From: Bicyclus anynana | Taxonomy: Eukaryota > Arthropoda > Insecta > Lepidoptera > Nymphalidae | NCBI RefSeq assembly: GCF_947172395.1 | Contig: NC_069099.1 | Span: forward strand, 15,691,740-15,755,739 | Direction: 5' to 3' | Length of the DNA: 64,000 nucleotides | Shown: positions 53,283 to 63,873 of the stretch, in pieces | Layout of the letters: every line of letters starts with the position of its first letter | Position numbering within the stretch: position 1 is the first letter of the stretch | Program-made: the position numbers and the translations under genes | Notes under the pieces: generated by a model | Seen by the model: only the letters and a program-made list of their open reading frames with translations | What the model was told of the DNA's origin: nothing | Databases searched by the model: none

Positions 53283-56200
53283 GTAAGTATGGTTTATATA
53301 TTTTTTTTTACTTGATAACAGGCTACGATTTTACCGCATAATGCCAAACTGGAATGAGTATGAGAGTATATTTGAACCTATAATGCCCTTACATATTAAT
53401 ATTGATCTTTAGTCTCCATAAATCTGCATCACACCGGAACCCTGTAACACATTTTGCTCTTGACTATTTCAAGTTCTACTATACCAGATAGTAAATTAAA
53501 AAAATCCAATTAGATCTGTAGGTAAAACCTGGGTAAGTAATGGTTCTGGTCCTGCTCTAACATCACAAATAGTCAGAATGTAGAAAATTTAGACCATAGA
53601 CATCATTGTTGATAATAACAGGGAAAGACAGATTTTTTACGCTCTTTGATGCACAAGGGTTTTACCCAAGTTTTGATTTTTTGGTATTACCTACTGGAAA
53701 AAAGAAATCTGATACATATATGACTAGAAACCTGGGCTTTGTCTTTCATACCTAAGCTCAACCACTGGACAAACAAGACAGTTCAACTCGACCTTTATAA
53801 ATAAAAATAAAAAAGTTATAAATTAATACAGAGATAAGATCAGATTTTTATTTGTTTCTTACAATGTAGCTCAAAACTACTTAACCAATTTTATAAAAAT
53901 TATTTTAACATTAGAAAGGTTTTTCACAGATTAACACAGCCTGTATCTTATCTTCGCGGGGTGGTAAAATAAATCACCAGAAACAGTGAAATTAAAGGCA
54001 TTAAGCATGTTGATGCGAATATGCATCAACTATTACTGCATTAAAAACATAATAATTTAAAAGAATATACTGTATTGTTGTGTTCCAGACACTTGCGTCA
54101 TACTTGCCAGTAACTGCATGCTACGTGTGTGCAGCACAGTTGAGGAAACTATATACCTTCAAGGAGAAGTGTGTTAGGACTCAAGCTGCATTGACTCACA
54201 TACTGAACTCTTGTGGAGAGGTAATACTCGTAGTACGCTTATTCCTTTTGGTAACTAAAAAGTAACGATGACAGAGAAAACTGCATTTTGTTACTAGTTC
54301 CTCCATTACAGGTGGTACTAACATTCAGAAGTTATGTTTTTGTAGAGGGGTGGTATCAGTGTTGGTATAAATAAGAGGGTATTTGATAACTTGAGCTCAG
54401 TTGTTTGTGAGGCAGCGTAGACACCGTCACGCTGCCAGTCGCGTTAGTGATTTTGTGCAATAATGTTTTGTGTTGTAATTATTGCTTATCATAAATTGGC
54501 TTAGTGTGGGCATGGAGAACATTTCGGGCAGGGAAAGTGAGTTTTTATGCATTCTAAAGATCAGTTCAGATCAGATCCCTTAAACCTACCCCCAAGGTTA
54601 GAAGTCCTATCCAATAAAATACATAGACCAAATACAGTGAAATTAAAGATACTAAGCATATTCTAGGGTCATATGGTTTGTTCCCATTACTAGCATGCCA
54701 ATTAAGTCTATAGACAGTTATATAGTTTATAAAAAAAAATCCTGCCAAATGGATTATTGTCATACCCACTCCTGACACAGTCTTCTCCGACTAGCTGGAG
54801 GGAAATATTGGTCATATTTAGAAAAGACCTAATATTGTTATTAAAAATATATTTTTTTTTACAGATATCTAGTGATAGTATAAAACAGATAGACACACAA
54901 ACCTTACACATAAACAACTGCTTAACCATAAACAAAAACCCAGATATAAATATAGCATCAGATATAATTCCTATCAAGGAAGAACCTTTAGATGGCGTAC
55001 CTAATAATTACTTTGATGACAAAGAAAGTATCAAACTTGAAGATGGGTTTGACGATGTGACTTCTTTTTCAACTGATGAAGATGAGCCTTTGTCTGTGCA
55101 TAAGGTGAAGAAAGAGGATAGCTGCAGAAAAGGGAGAAAAAGTAAAAGAAAAAAAGAGTCAGAGCAGAAATTAGATGATCAAGAGGATTTTAAATATGAT
55201 GTCGAAATTGAAGTGAGTTTTTTAATCAGTTTGGTCCTCTATAGGTTCTTCAGTGTACAATCATATAAAGGAGACTGCCCACTGGCTAATACAACGTCGG
55301 CCCTTGGAGCCCAGGTATTACCGTATCGTACCGTATATACCAGGGGTGGCCAACAGGTCGATCGCGATCGACCGGTCGCTCGCGACTGTTAGTCCAGTAG
55401 ATCGTGGCAAGGCAAAAAATATAAACACGTAGACCAGACTGCGCAACGTAATCGGCAACTGCTTCACGCATCATCTTGTATAATTTTTATAAAAAATATA
55501 ATAATTTAAGATTTAGAAGTTGACATAGAAAAGAAAAAATTTGAACAATTTGTAAATATCAAAGATGATATTTTGAAAAAAACGTCTACCTACAACTTCA
55601 TTTATGTGAAGTACACGACAGAAATTAGGGCAGTGGTAGCAGACTTCGAAATTTGCTAAAGCGATTTCAGAAATTCGAGAAGTTGGTTCAATTTATCGGT
55701 TTAATGATTTCATTGATCATAGTGAATTGGATACAAAAAACGCAATACTCACACTAATATATACGTGTAGATCGTTCAGGGTTTCAATAGTAAACATTAG
55801 ATCTTGGGTCTAATCAAGTTGGCCACCCCTGGTATATACTACCGTAATATATAAAAGTATATGGAGATGATAATATGATGTATAAATAAGGAACTGGTAT
55901 TTTTTTAGATTTTTTAGATAGAAGTATTTTATTGGCTGGGAATGGGCATTTCCTTTTGAAAGTTAGTTGTAATTTTAGTTGAGTCTTGTATTGCCATTTC
56001 CTCCAACTATTAAGCTCTAGCTCTAGAATAGCATAATCATTTTTGTATATTTTTCTGTGCCCGCATTTCAAGCCCTACCACAGGTCCTAGAAAATACTTA
56101 GTTTTTTTTATACTCTACAAGTTAGCCCTTGACTACAATCTCACCTGATAGTAAGTGAGGATGCAATCTAAGATGGAAGCGGGCTAACTTGTTATGAGTA

Positions 56201-59200
56201 GGATGAAATCCACACTCCTTTCGCTTTCTACACGACATCGTACCGGAACACTATATCGCTCTTTGTCGGTATATCCTAAAACATAGATCGATTTTCTTCT
56301 CTTTAGTATAGTCTATAGACTCTAGACAATAGATCTATCCCCACGAGTAATTCAAACAATAATTACAACTCTTTACGTAATATTTATCGTAGAATAGTAT
56401 GTATATAGGGCCTCATCTTAGATATCTTGAAGGTTACAGATACAAGCTCTCTTCTGCAAGAAGCACCAGAAGTTGCAGTGAAGCGCCGACGCGGCAGGCC
56501 GAGGAAGAACGCCGAGAGCGGCGCTAAGACGCGCAGAACCAAGAACACCGGCGGAGTTCTGGCCGATGACATCGATCTGGAGAACTATTGCACTATTGTC
56601 AAGCTGTCAGTGAGTGCTAAAGATAAATCATCATTAACCCATATTCGGCTCACTGCTGAGCTCGAGTCTCCTCTCAGAATAAGAGAGGTTAGACTAATAT
56701 TCGACCACGCTGGCCCAATGCGGATTGGCAGACTCCGCACAGGCAGAGTATTAGGAAAATTCTCTATGTATGCAGGTTTCCTCACGATATTTTCCTTCAC
56801 CGTTAGAGACACGTGATATTTAATTTCTTAAAATGCACACAACTGAAAAGTTGGAGGTGCATGCCCCGGACCGGAATCGAAAGCAATCGGGTCATATCCA
56901 ATGGGCTATCACGGCTCTAGTTATCTAAATGAAAAATTTAAAAAAAAACATAGATTACGTATATACGTTGTAAATACAATACATATTGACATAAATTAGT
57001 ATCAGTAAGTAAACTGCATTGTAACAGGTTCTTGAAGTGTGCATCGAAGGGATTGTTTCAAAGTTTCCTGAGAACGCCATCTACTGGTAGTTTAAAATGA
57101 CAAATACTGTTTCACAATGTCTGTAGATGGCAGCACGAATTGGCCAATAACAATAATTTTCGCAATGCCAACTTACTCAAGTCAAGCATTCGTAAAGAGG
57201 ATTTACTTCAATATTTTGAAGCCCGCGCTTGTCACCGATCAGCTAGATCAGTGATTCCCAAAGTGGTCTATATCGACCCCTAGGGGTCTATGACAAACTG
57301 CAAGGGGTCTATGTCAGCGAAAGAAGAGTTGGGGGTCCATTAAATAAAAATGGTTTTCACGATAGTGGATCATAACACATACACTGATAGTACCTATTTT
57401 TTACATCAAACTATCTTATAATATCAAAACATATACATTATTTTAAAAGTAACTATGAAGTAAAAAAATATTATATCTATATCTATACTCTATATCTATA
57501 TCTATACTAATATATAAAGCTGAAGAGTTTGTTTGTTTGTTTGTTTGTTTGATTGAACGCGCTAATCTCAGGAACTACTGGTCCGATTTGAAAAATTATT
57601 TCAGTGTTAGATAGCCCATTTATCGAGGAAGGCTATAGGCTATATATTGTCCCCGTTTTCCTACGGGAACGGAAACCACGCGAGTGTAACCGCGCGGCGT
57701 CAGCTAGTATGATTATAAAATTGTGTAACTTGTAGGATAAAGAAAATCAATATCAAATAAGTAGTGTGTCTACCCAACACGGAAAACATGGCAAGGGGTC
57801 ACAAAAAAGTTTGGGAAACTCTGAGCTAGATAGTTTCGATGGTTGATTGACAGGAGGAGGAGCAGAAGGAAGAGATCATTAAGCGGCAGCAGTCGTCCAA
57901 CTACCTCAACGCGCTGTACCAGTGCGACCTGTGCTACAAGGGGTTCATAAACACTGACGCGTGGAACCATCACATCGGCAAACACGACCCGGTGAGCTTC
58001 CCATATGTATATGAGCACGAGTCTCTCAGGTCAATAAAAATTTATAATAATCTGCCACACCATATACGGAATGAGGAAAAAGATAATGCATTCATAACTC
58101 AGACTAATTAGATAAAGACCTGCCTTGCAAGACATTATTTTTCTGTCAACGTATATGATCAACGATCTTATGCGATTATAAAACACTGTCTCTAAAGAAT
58201 CGATGTTTCATAGTTTACAATCGTGTCCGTCGGTTAAAAACCTCCGTAAAAATACCTTTTTGTGTAGTTATATGGTGTAAAAAATGAACGAAAACTGCTA
58301 GTTTAGTATAAAATATGTATGAAATCTAAGCTAGTTTTCCTTAGAAAGTGGCAGAAAATTTTGTTCGTGAATTTGGGTGCGATACTAGTCATAAAAACGA
58401 TCTCCCTATCACTCACTCGACAACTAAAGCTACGCCCAAACAAGTGTGTCTAGTATAATTTTTATATTATATAATGTAAAATATGTATTGCTTGAATGAT
58501 AATAAATGAATAAATGAAAAGGATGAGAGCAGTTAGGATAATGGTCCACCACGCTGGCACAATACAGATTGGCAGAATTCACACACGTAGAGAATTGAGT
58601 AAATTTTCAAGTAGGTTTCCTCACGATGTTTGTCTGTTTGACACATGTGATTTAATTGGAGATGCATGCCTCAGATTCGTACGCCCTCCGAACCCAAGGT
58701 AGAATGTAGGTCATAACCACTGGGCTATCACGGCTTAACAAACTCATAATTTCCTTTAACAACCTGCCTTTACAAATGGCCGCGCTCTCGCTTGAAGATA
58801 AGGTTATCTTAAATCTAATTTATAGCATAAATGGGAAAGCTTTGATGGTCGGGTACTTGGGTGGACGTTTATCTCGCCAAACTGACTGAACTGATATGTA
58901 TGAATTTTGTATACTTAATATCTATACTTATAATAAATTTGTAGAGAGGTCAATTCTATACATGAAGTATACTTCCAAATCCAAAATAACTATCAGCGGG
59001 TGATTAGTGATCGATACTGATGCCAAAAATGCAATCAGTAAAATTGTTATCTGTCTGTCTGTATATTCGTTATTTTAAATTAAAATTACTCGACGGATTT
59101 TAACGAACCTTTGTACAGTTATTCTTCATACTCCTGGGCAGGTTATAGCATATTTTTCGTCACGCTACGATCAATAGGAGCAGAGCAGTGAAGGAAAATG

Positions 59201-62200
59201 TTGTTAAAACGGGAGAAGTTACTCCATTTTTACAGCAATAGTACTGTAAGGGCTAGATTAAAGAGATCTAAGGGTGCACGAAGTCGCGGGCATCCGCTAG
59301 TTAATAATAATAGTCTGGAATCGTGACAAACAACAACGTCAAATTATTTTGTACCAGAGCGCAGGCGACATCGAGTGTCCGATATGCAAGTTCCGCTTCA
59401 AGACGAAAAGAACTCTACAGAAGCACTCCGCCAACCACGAGAAGAAATACGCCTGCAAGTCCTGCAACTATGTTTCCAAAACGACGTAAGTTGGATTCGA
59501 ATAAGTAGAACATAGGTTTTGGTGATTTATTTTGAGTTTATTGGTTACATATAAAGATGAAAATATTTCCTCTTTATAATATTAGTATAGATAAACAAGA
59601 AACATCATTGAGTTTTGTTTTAGGCACATGAGGCTTATGATGTATGCGATAGGTTGGAGGACGCAGGATACATTGTAGTACATGTTTCTAGCGATTGTAC
59701 CTAATTTGTAACCTGTTATATGTAAGTTATCTTCAAAAAACAGTGGATAAAGAGACTATTAATTCTCGACCCAAGATTGCCCCAACTACGAGTATTAATC
59801 TGATAAATAATTAAAAAAATGAGTATTTTTCAATTGGTAAATAAGCATTATTGAAATTGCAGAACCCAAGCTAAGCAACATCAGAGATGGCACAAGGGAG
59901 TCACGTACAAGTGTCAATATTGTGACGAAGTTTCAACGTGAGTATGAATATTCTTTAAAGGAGTAATTATTGCTAATACATCGGCCAATACAACTTTACA
60001 TAGAAAATGTCTCAACACACGTGTCACTCTGACACATAAGTTTCTTCAAGATAAATCGACTCTACTATATTCAATTACAAAGCTACTGGCTTACCACAAC
60101 CTTTTACAAAACCATCATGATATTTTTTCATCTCAATTAATTGTGAGAGGACACACGAGACTCAGCAATAAGCCGAATATGGGTTGATAATGATGATCAT
60201 GACTTTGTATATACCTACTGCCGTTTGTTTTCTTCGCGACAAAATCTGTAGCCAATCTTAATAAAGGTTCTTATTCAACCGGTGTATTCTTTTACCAGAT
60301 CTGAAGCCTCCAAAAATTTACCGAGAATGTTTCAGTCATAACCTGATCTTTAAATCAATCAATCAATTTTTTATTTCGCCAGAATATGGTACATTTACAT
60401 AGGTCTTATATTATATTTAAACACATATCCTGCCATAGTTGGCGTGCAAAAGTTAACAGATCTTACAAATTAATTTACAAATTACAAATTTACAAATAAT
60501 AAAAATAAAAGGAAGTTCGAATTAATTAATGTTAATATAAATGTCAACATAAATGTCACTTTTATGGTTAATGTCCCTATTTCAAGTTTTCACTCATGTA
60601 ATCATTGACGCTATAGTACAACTTTTTCATTAATAAATCAAATAATGTCTTCCTAAATTTATTTACAGCTAATTTTTTTATGTATTCAGGCAAGTGATTG
60701 AATAAAGTTACCGCCATGCTGTATACATTTAGAGCAGATTTATCCTCTTCTCTATAAATTGCCAAGAATCCTGGCCTTCAGAAATGTATTATCTTCGTGT
60801 CCGTTGCAGCAAATGGACGTCGTACCTCAGCCACGTGCGCATCAAGCACCCGTCGGAGTTCATCTGCGGCGTGTGCGGGTACTCGTTCGTCAGCCGGCTG
60901 GGGCTCAACATGCACAAGACTATGATGCACAAGGGCGTGCGGGTAAGTGGCCAGGTAGCAGCTAGCTTAGGGAAGTAGGATCACAGGTACTAAAGAAAAC
61001 TTATTGCAACGTATCGGAAGGTTGCGTGTTTAAATCACATCGGGGTCACCAAAATTGCGACGTACAGGTAATAGTAGGAGAGCCCGGGATGCTAAATTAG
61101 CACTTACTCGAGCTTAATGGCGACCGATTGCATTTGGTAGATTAAATTATAGAAAGAATAAATGGTTGTTTACTTTTTTTCGCTTTTAGCGGTGGGAAAA
61201 CAGACTTTAAAAGCAATTTTTATTACTTTGGCTTACTGAAACTGTCAGAAAATTTTAGCGATTAATTAGGAAGTTATTTCCTTCAAAATAAGTAAACAAT
61301 TAATCGCGCTCGTAACTCAAGAATTAAAATATAAGGGTTTTATTTTGTAACTTTGAAACCCTTCCATTCCATTACGTTACGCTCAAATCGTCAGATTTTC
61401 GAAATGTGCAGTTTTTAGCTATCAACTCACCTTTGCTTAATCTGACGTGCTGGTTGAGTATTTCTGAAGTTAGTTTTTTTTTGGTTGCCCTAAACGTACC
61501 CACCATAAGGGCTCATACTTGGTGAACGTACTCAACAACGTTCCAAGTCCCTTATGTTTTCTGACGCGCTCGAGTAACTGCAAAAATCCCCTCTTCGTCT
61601 CCCCGATGTGGAGACAATTGGAACACACGGCGGTTGGATGTCAACTGATTTATTATTTCAAACACATGATAGCTGACCCCACAAACTTACATTTAATGCA
61701 ATTTTACAAAGCTATAGACGAGATCCCACCAAGAGGACCGCTGATATTAATAGCAAACTGTTGGATTCCTGTGACTCAAGACCGTGATCTTTGGAAATCA
61801 TTACGAGATGCTTATATCCAACAGTGGAGGGTGATATGATGACGATGATGAACATAATTCAATGTCGGTTATAACAAATGGTAATATTGAAGTGAGAGAG
61901 AAATCGGATTCCACAAATGAAATAGCTTGGCCCAATTTGGGTAAAAAGGCAAAAGGACAATGTCTCCCTATTTTGACCTATAGGTGAATATGCCTTAAAT
62001 TGTCAAATATTTAACACTAGCAGAAATCAAAGCCAACTTCTACTACTTCTCAACCTTAAACTGTTTGGTATAAAACCATGCATATCTGTGCCCTAGTTTT
62101 GCATAATTTCGAGTAAAGAATCTGTGTACTTGTCTGTATCGAACTGACGGATTCCTAATTTCCTCGAAAAATATTTGTAGATGTGTCACTTTTTTAAGGT

Positions 62201-63797
62201 AGCAACTATTAATGCGATTACGTGTATCAACTCATAATAATCAATATTGTTTTATTCAGGGTTTCTAAGCGTCTGCTAATGATCTATCTTTTCTCAACAA
62301 CAGGACAAAGAGGAATTCAAGGGGGACAAGGATACGCCATATTGCGAGCAGTGTGACGTCACATTCGTGTCTATCGAAGCCTTCAAGAGACACATGGTCA
62401 CATCCGTCAAACACACGCAGAGTATTGACTTCAAGTAAGTTGGACTATACAGGGATCTCTATCAATGTTGTCAATAATTATATACCTTAAGGTTACACCA
62501 TTTGTTAGGTTTATATTACATAATACTAACAAAAGAGTTCAATGAAGACTGATCGCAAAGTTACTCCTGACTCCAAATATTTCTTTTGCCACATACCAGT
62601 GGTGGCTATACACACTACAAATGGACAGACCTGACGTTTCAAAAGTGCTTGTAAACTGAGCCTACTTGAAATAAATGAATTTGGTTCTTTCGGCTAGTTG
62701 CTTAGGAACGTCAAAGTGACACCAAGAGGAGTATTCTCTAGTAGAATATTCACTATTCTATAAAGCACCTTGAAACCAATACAATCACCTGTTCGATCAA
62801 TGCCTGGCCACTTTATTTGCCAAATTGATCTTTGTGATTCGATGTGCTGTGTCGGTAAATTTAAATTAAGTGTTTTTAAGAAATCCTTAACTTTTATATT
62901 TCGGACCCTTAAATCCATGTACCGCACGAAATTAATATTGTTTATATTATATTTGATATGAGTCAACTACCCTATTGAGTAGTTTGCTATTTTTTAAATA
63001 ATAAATATCGTTTGCGGTGTACAGCAAAGGCTGCCGGATGTGCGGCGAGTCGTTCGCGGACGCGGAGGCGCTGCGGGTGCACCACCGGCGCGCGCACGCC
63101 AAGAAGCGGCCCAAGAACTACGGCAAGAAGCCCGCCAGCCTCGCCTGGCCCACCAACTGCGAGCACGTATGTACATGTCGTAGGCATAGGGTTCAATTGG
63201 CCACCTAACAGGACGCCTAGGCCGTTCATTTAACCCTGGCATTCGTCGAAATGGCTGAAAATCAACTGGCCGAGTAGATGTTGATAACGCTAGTTATTTA
63301 GTTAATGACAGATACTTCTATCATCAATAATAATAATAATGATGATTCCCAACCTTTTTAGGTGATGTGAACCATTGGTGCACAATTTTTAGATCACGTG
63401 AAAACAGGATTATTCGTCAACCTTAAGTGGTCTGCCATAATTTTTTGGTTTTGATTGATAATTTTTGACCATGGGTTCAAACACTGTGACTTAATAATAG
63501 GATTTTTTAGAGGAAATGACCCTGACTCCACGCAGTTTTATGTGCTTTCGTAAAGCGTGAAGTTCGAAGCTCCCGATGGAATGAAGCAAGCCTAAGATAC
63601 AGAGTGGAGCGGAAATACTCAATAATAATAATAATTTTGATCCTTTTTCTTTCTTCTAATGTTGATGCCTGTCGCAGTGTTCGGAAGAGATCCCCAACGC
63701 GCGCGAGTACTGGTCGCACTTCCGGCGCGCGCACCCTGACAAGCCCTACCCCATACAGAAGAACTACATCTGCGACATTTGCGGCAAGAGCTTCCGG
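53175..63797 (+). CDS. ZAD-type C2H2 zinc-finger protein, 5' part of gene, 11 exons in window, 3' end missing
   Basis: Start AACC ATG G. The exons join in phase to about 520 residues, and an intron begins at 63798. N-terminal ZAD: CRIC at 7-10 and CYVC at 47-50, the four zinc ligands of this insect-specific dimerisation domain. Residues 81-196 are acidic with PIKEEP (a SUMO-type motif) and a Lys-rich end. An AT-hook core RRGRP with flanking basic residues lies at 213-221. Then C2H2 fingers: nine begin in the window, the ninth cut after CDICGKSFR. Several fingers are split by introns and some are irregular (finger 8 is CEHC with a short loop). ZAD-C2H2 proteins are DNA-binding regulators that have expanded in insects; the target is unknown. 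Introns are loaded with hAT, Helitron, LINE and SINE insertions. Confidence 0.9.
54089..54220 (+). CDS. Zinc-finger gene exon 2 (residues 37-80), ZAD second half
   Basis: Acceptor TGTTCCAG. LPVTACYVCAAQLRKLYTFK provides the second ligand pair and the ZAD C-terminal helix. Donor GAGAG|GTAATA, phase 0. Confidence 0.88.
54395..54565 (+). repeat. Uninterrupted paralogue of the repeat that hosts DIRS copy E2
   Basis: CGCGTTAGTGATTTTGT at about 54440-54456 and GTGTGGGCATGGAGAA at about 54511-54526 are the two parts separated by 5.2 kb at 18193/23500. Between them here are only about 55 bases. It also has an inverted CAGCGT...ACGCTG hairpin at its start. Confidence 0.65.
54865..55212 (+). CDS. Zinc-finger gene exon 3 (residues 81-196), acidic linker
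   Basis: Acceptor TTTTTTACAG. Asp/Glu/Ser-rich with IPIKEEPLDG, DEDEPLSVHKVKKED and a Lys/Arg-rich run RKGRKSKRKK. Donor ATTGAA|GTGAGT, phase 0. Confidence 0.87.
55341..55831. mobile_element. Non-autonomous hAT element with 8-bp target duplication
   Basis: Perfect 14-bp terminal inverted repeats CAGGGGTGGCCAAC / GTTGGCCACCCCTG, flanked by GTATATAC on both sides (55333-55340, 55832-55839). CAGGGGTGGCCAA ends and 8-bp duplications define hAT elements. The interior of about 460 bp has no intact frame. It sits in intron 3 of the zinc-finger gene, 128 bases after the donor. Confidence 0.92.
56105..56275 (+). repeat. Interspersed repeat family A, copy 3
   Basis: Shares TTAGCCCTTGACTACAATCT, GATGCAATCTAAGATG and the CGGGCTAACTTGTTA block with the copy at 8290. 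It lies in intron 3 of the zinc-finger gene. Confidence 0.7.
56433..56609 (+). CDS. Zinc-finger gene exon 4 (residues 197-255), AT-hook
   Basis: The acceptor CTTGAAG at 56431-56432 keeps the frame; the AG at 56438-56439 would lead to an early stop. Contains KRRRGRPRKN. Donor CTGTCA|GTGAGT. A SINE tail starts about 14 bases into the next intron. Confidence 0.8.
56623..56916 (-). mobile_element. tRNA-derived SINE, near full length, antisense
   Basis: The minus strand starts AGCCGTGATAGCCCATTGGA and ends GAGCCGAATATGGGTTAATG. The B-box is degraded. Its tail lies 13-14 bases after the exon 4 donor. Confidence 0.78.
57249..57823. mobile_element. Non-autonomous hAT element with 8-bp target duplication, hosting a Helitron
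   Basis: Ends CAGTGATTCCCAAAGTGG and AAAGTTTGGGAAACTCTG are imperfect inverted repeats of the CAG.G.TTCCCAAA type known for hAT. AGCTAGAT is duplicated at 57241-57248 and 57824-57831. Removing the nested Helitron leaves about 368 bp. Its right end stands 22 bases before the exon 5 acceptor AG. Confidence 0.9.
57501..57707 (+). mobile_element. Short non-autonomous Helitron nested in the hAT element
   Basis: A|TCTATACTAATATATAAAGC ... CGCGCGGCGTCAGCTAG|T, 207 bp. It landed in a TCTATA-rich stretch. It has a GTTT microsatellite near its 5' end. Confidence 0.88.
57854..57991 (+). CDS. Zinc-finger gene exon 5 (residues 256-301), finger 1
   Basis: Acceptor TTGATTGACAG. Finger 1 is CDLC-x12-H-x3-H at 279-299. 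Donor GACCCG|GTGAGC. The acceptor lies only 22 bases after the target duplication of a hAT element. Confidence 0.88.
58065..58420 (+). repeat. Interspersed repeat family C, copy 3
   Basis: Inverse relation to 35020-35415: GACCTGCCTTGCAAGACA, AACACTGTCTCTAAAGAATC, GATGTTTCATAG and CAGAAAATTTTGTTCGTGAA correspond to reverse complements there. Confidence 0.6.
58527..58737 (-). mobile_element. tRNA-derived SINE, partial, antisense
   Basis: The minus strand runs from AGCCGTGATAGCCCAGTGGT at 58737 through CGTACGAATCTGAGG-like remains of the B-box to the CCAGCGTGGTGGACCAT block near 58540. Confidence 0.7.
59040..59301 (+). mobile_element. Helitron-type element, 3' part
   Basis: Ends GTCGCGGGCATCCGCTAG|T, as in the copy ending at 42188, and carries CACGCTACGATCAATAGGAG, shared with 9350. 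The 5' start is not defined. Confidence 0.6.
59358..59485 (+). CDS. Zinc-finger gene exon 6, finger 2 and start of finger 3
   Basis: Acceptor TTGTACCAG. Finger 2 CPICKFRFKTKRTLQKHSAN, then CKSC opens finger 3. Donor ACGAC|GTAAGT, phase 2. Confidence 0.87.
59863..59937 (+). CDS. Zinc-finger gene exon 7, end of finger 3 and start of finger 4
   Basis: Acceptor AAATTGCAG. A 75-base exon with QAKQHQRWHKG closing finger 3 and CQYC opening finger 4. Donor TCAAC|GTGAGT, phase 2. Confidence 0.85.
60355..60775 (-). mobile_element. LINE 3' end fragment, antisense
   Basis: The minus strand (60765-60577) reads NVYSMAVTLFNHLPEYIKKL, then FRKTLFDLLMKKLYYSVNDY, the C-terminal tail pattern of many non-LTR reverse transcriptases (FN.LP..IK...FK..L...LL...YYS...Y). 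A 3' UTR follows and the tail ends in TTGATTGATTGA repeats (about 60357-60368 in inverse). 5'-truncated. Confidence 0.75.
60810..60942 (+). CDS. Zinc-finger gene exon 8, end of finger 4 and finger 5
   Basis: Acceptor TCCGTTGCAG. TSYLSHVRIKH closes finger 4, and CGVCGYSFVSRLGLNMHKTM makes finger 5. Donor GTGCGG|GTAAGT, phase 0. A LINE tail ends about 35 bases before the acceptor. Confidence 0.87.
61064..61480 (+). repeat. Interspersed repeat family D, copy 3
   Basis: See the matching blocks listed for 38945. This copy is uninterrupted and is followed at about 61480-61520 by CGTACCCACCAT.AGGGCTCA, also found after copy 2. Confidence 0.7.
61715..61865 (+). mobile_element. LINE 3' end fragment (reverse transcriptase C-terminus)
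   Basis: The frame ends in TQDRDLWKSLRDAYIQQW, the characteristic EAYVQQW-type terminus of a non-LTR reverse transcriptase clade, then a short tail with GATGACGATGATGAA. The longer open frame upstream (from 61519) joins it to unrelated sequence. Confidence 0.65.
62304..62434 (+). CDS. Zinc-finger gene exon 9, finger 6
   Basis: Acceptor CAACAACAG. Finger 6 CEQCDVTFVSIEAFKRH with a long H-to-H spacing. Donor TTCAA|GTAAGT, phase 2. Confidence 0.85.
62625..62690 (+). repeat. Interspersed repeat family B, short copy
   Basis: GACGTTTCAAAAGTGCTTGT and AACTGAGCCTACTTGAAATA identify it. In intron 9 of the zinc-finger gene. Confidence 0.6.
63025..63166 (+). CDS. Zinc-finger gene exon 10, finger 7 and start of finger 8
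   Basis: Acceptor GGTGTACAG. Finger 7 CRMCGESFADAEALRVHHRR, a basic linker KKRPKNYGKK, then C of finger 8. Donor GAGCAC|GTATGT, phase 0. Very GC-rich. Confidence 0.86.
63678..63797 (+). CDS. Zinc-finger gene exon 11, end of finger 8 and start of finger 9
   Basis: Acceptor CTGTCGCAG. SEEIPNAREYWSHFRRAH closes finger 8, and CDICGKSFR opens finger 9, whose histidines must lie in the next exon outside the window. Donor TTCCGG|GTGAGT. Confidence 0.86.
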
Positions 63798-63857
63798 GTG
63801 AGTTCTGGTGTACTGTCACTTCTCCCACTTTTACCATAATAATCACTAGCGGATACG

Positions 63858-63873
63858 GGGGGGGGGGGGGGGG
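63858..63873 (+). repeat. Poly(G) tract
   Basis: Sixteen G in a row shortly after exon 11. Unusual in AT-rich sequence and prone to length error in sequencing or assembly. Confidence 0.8.
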
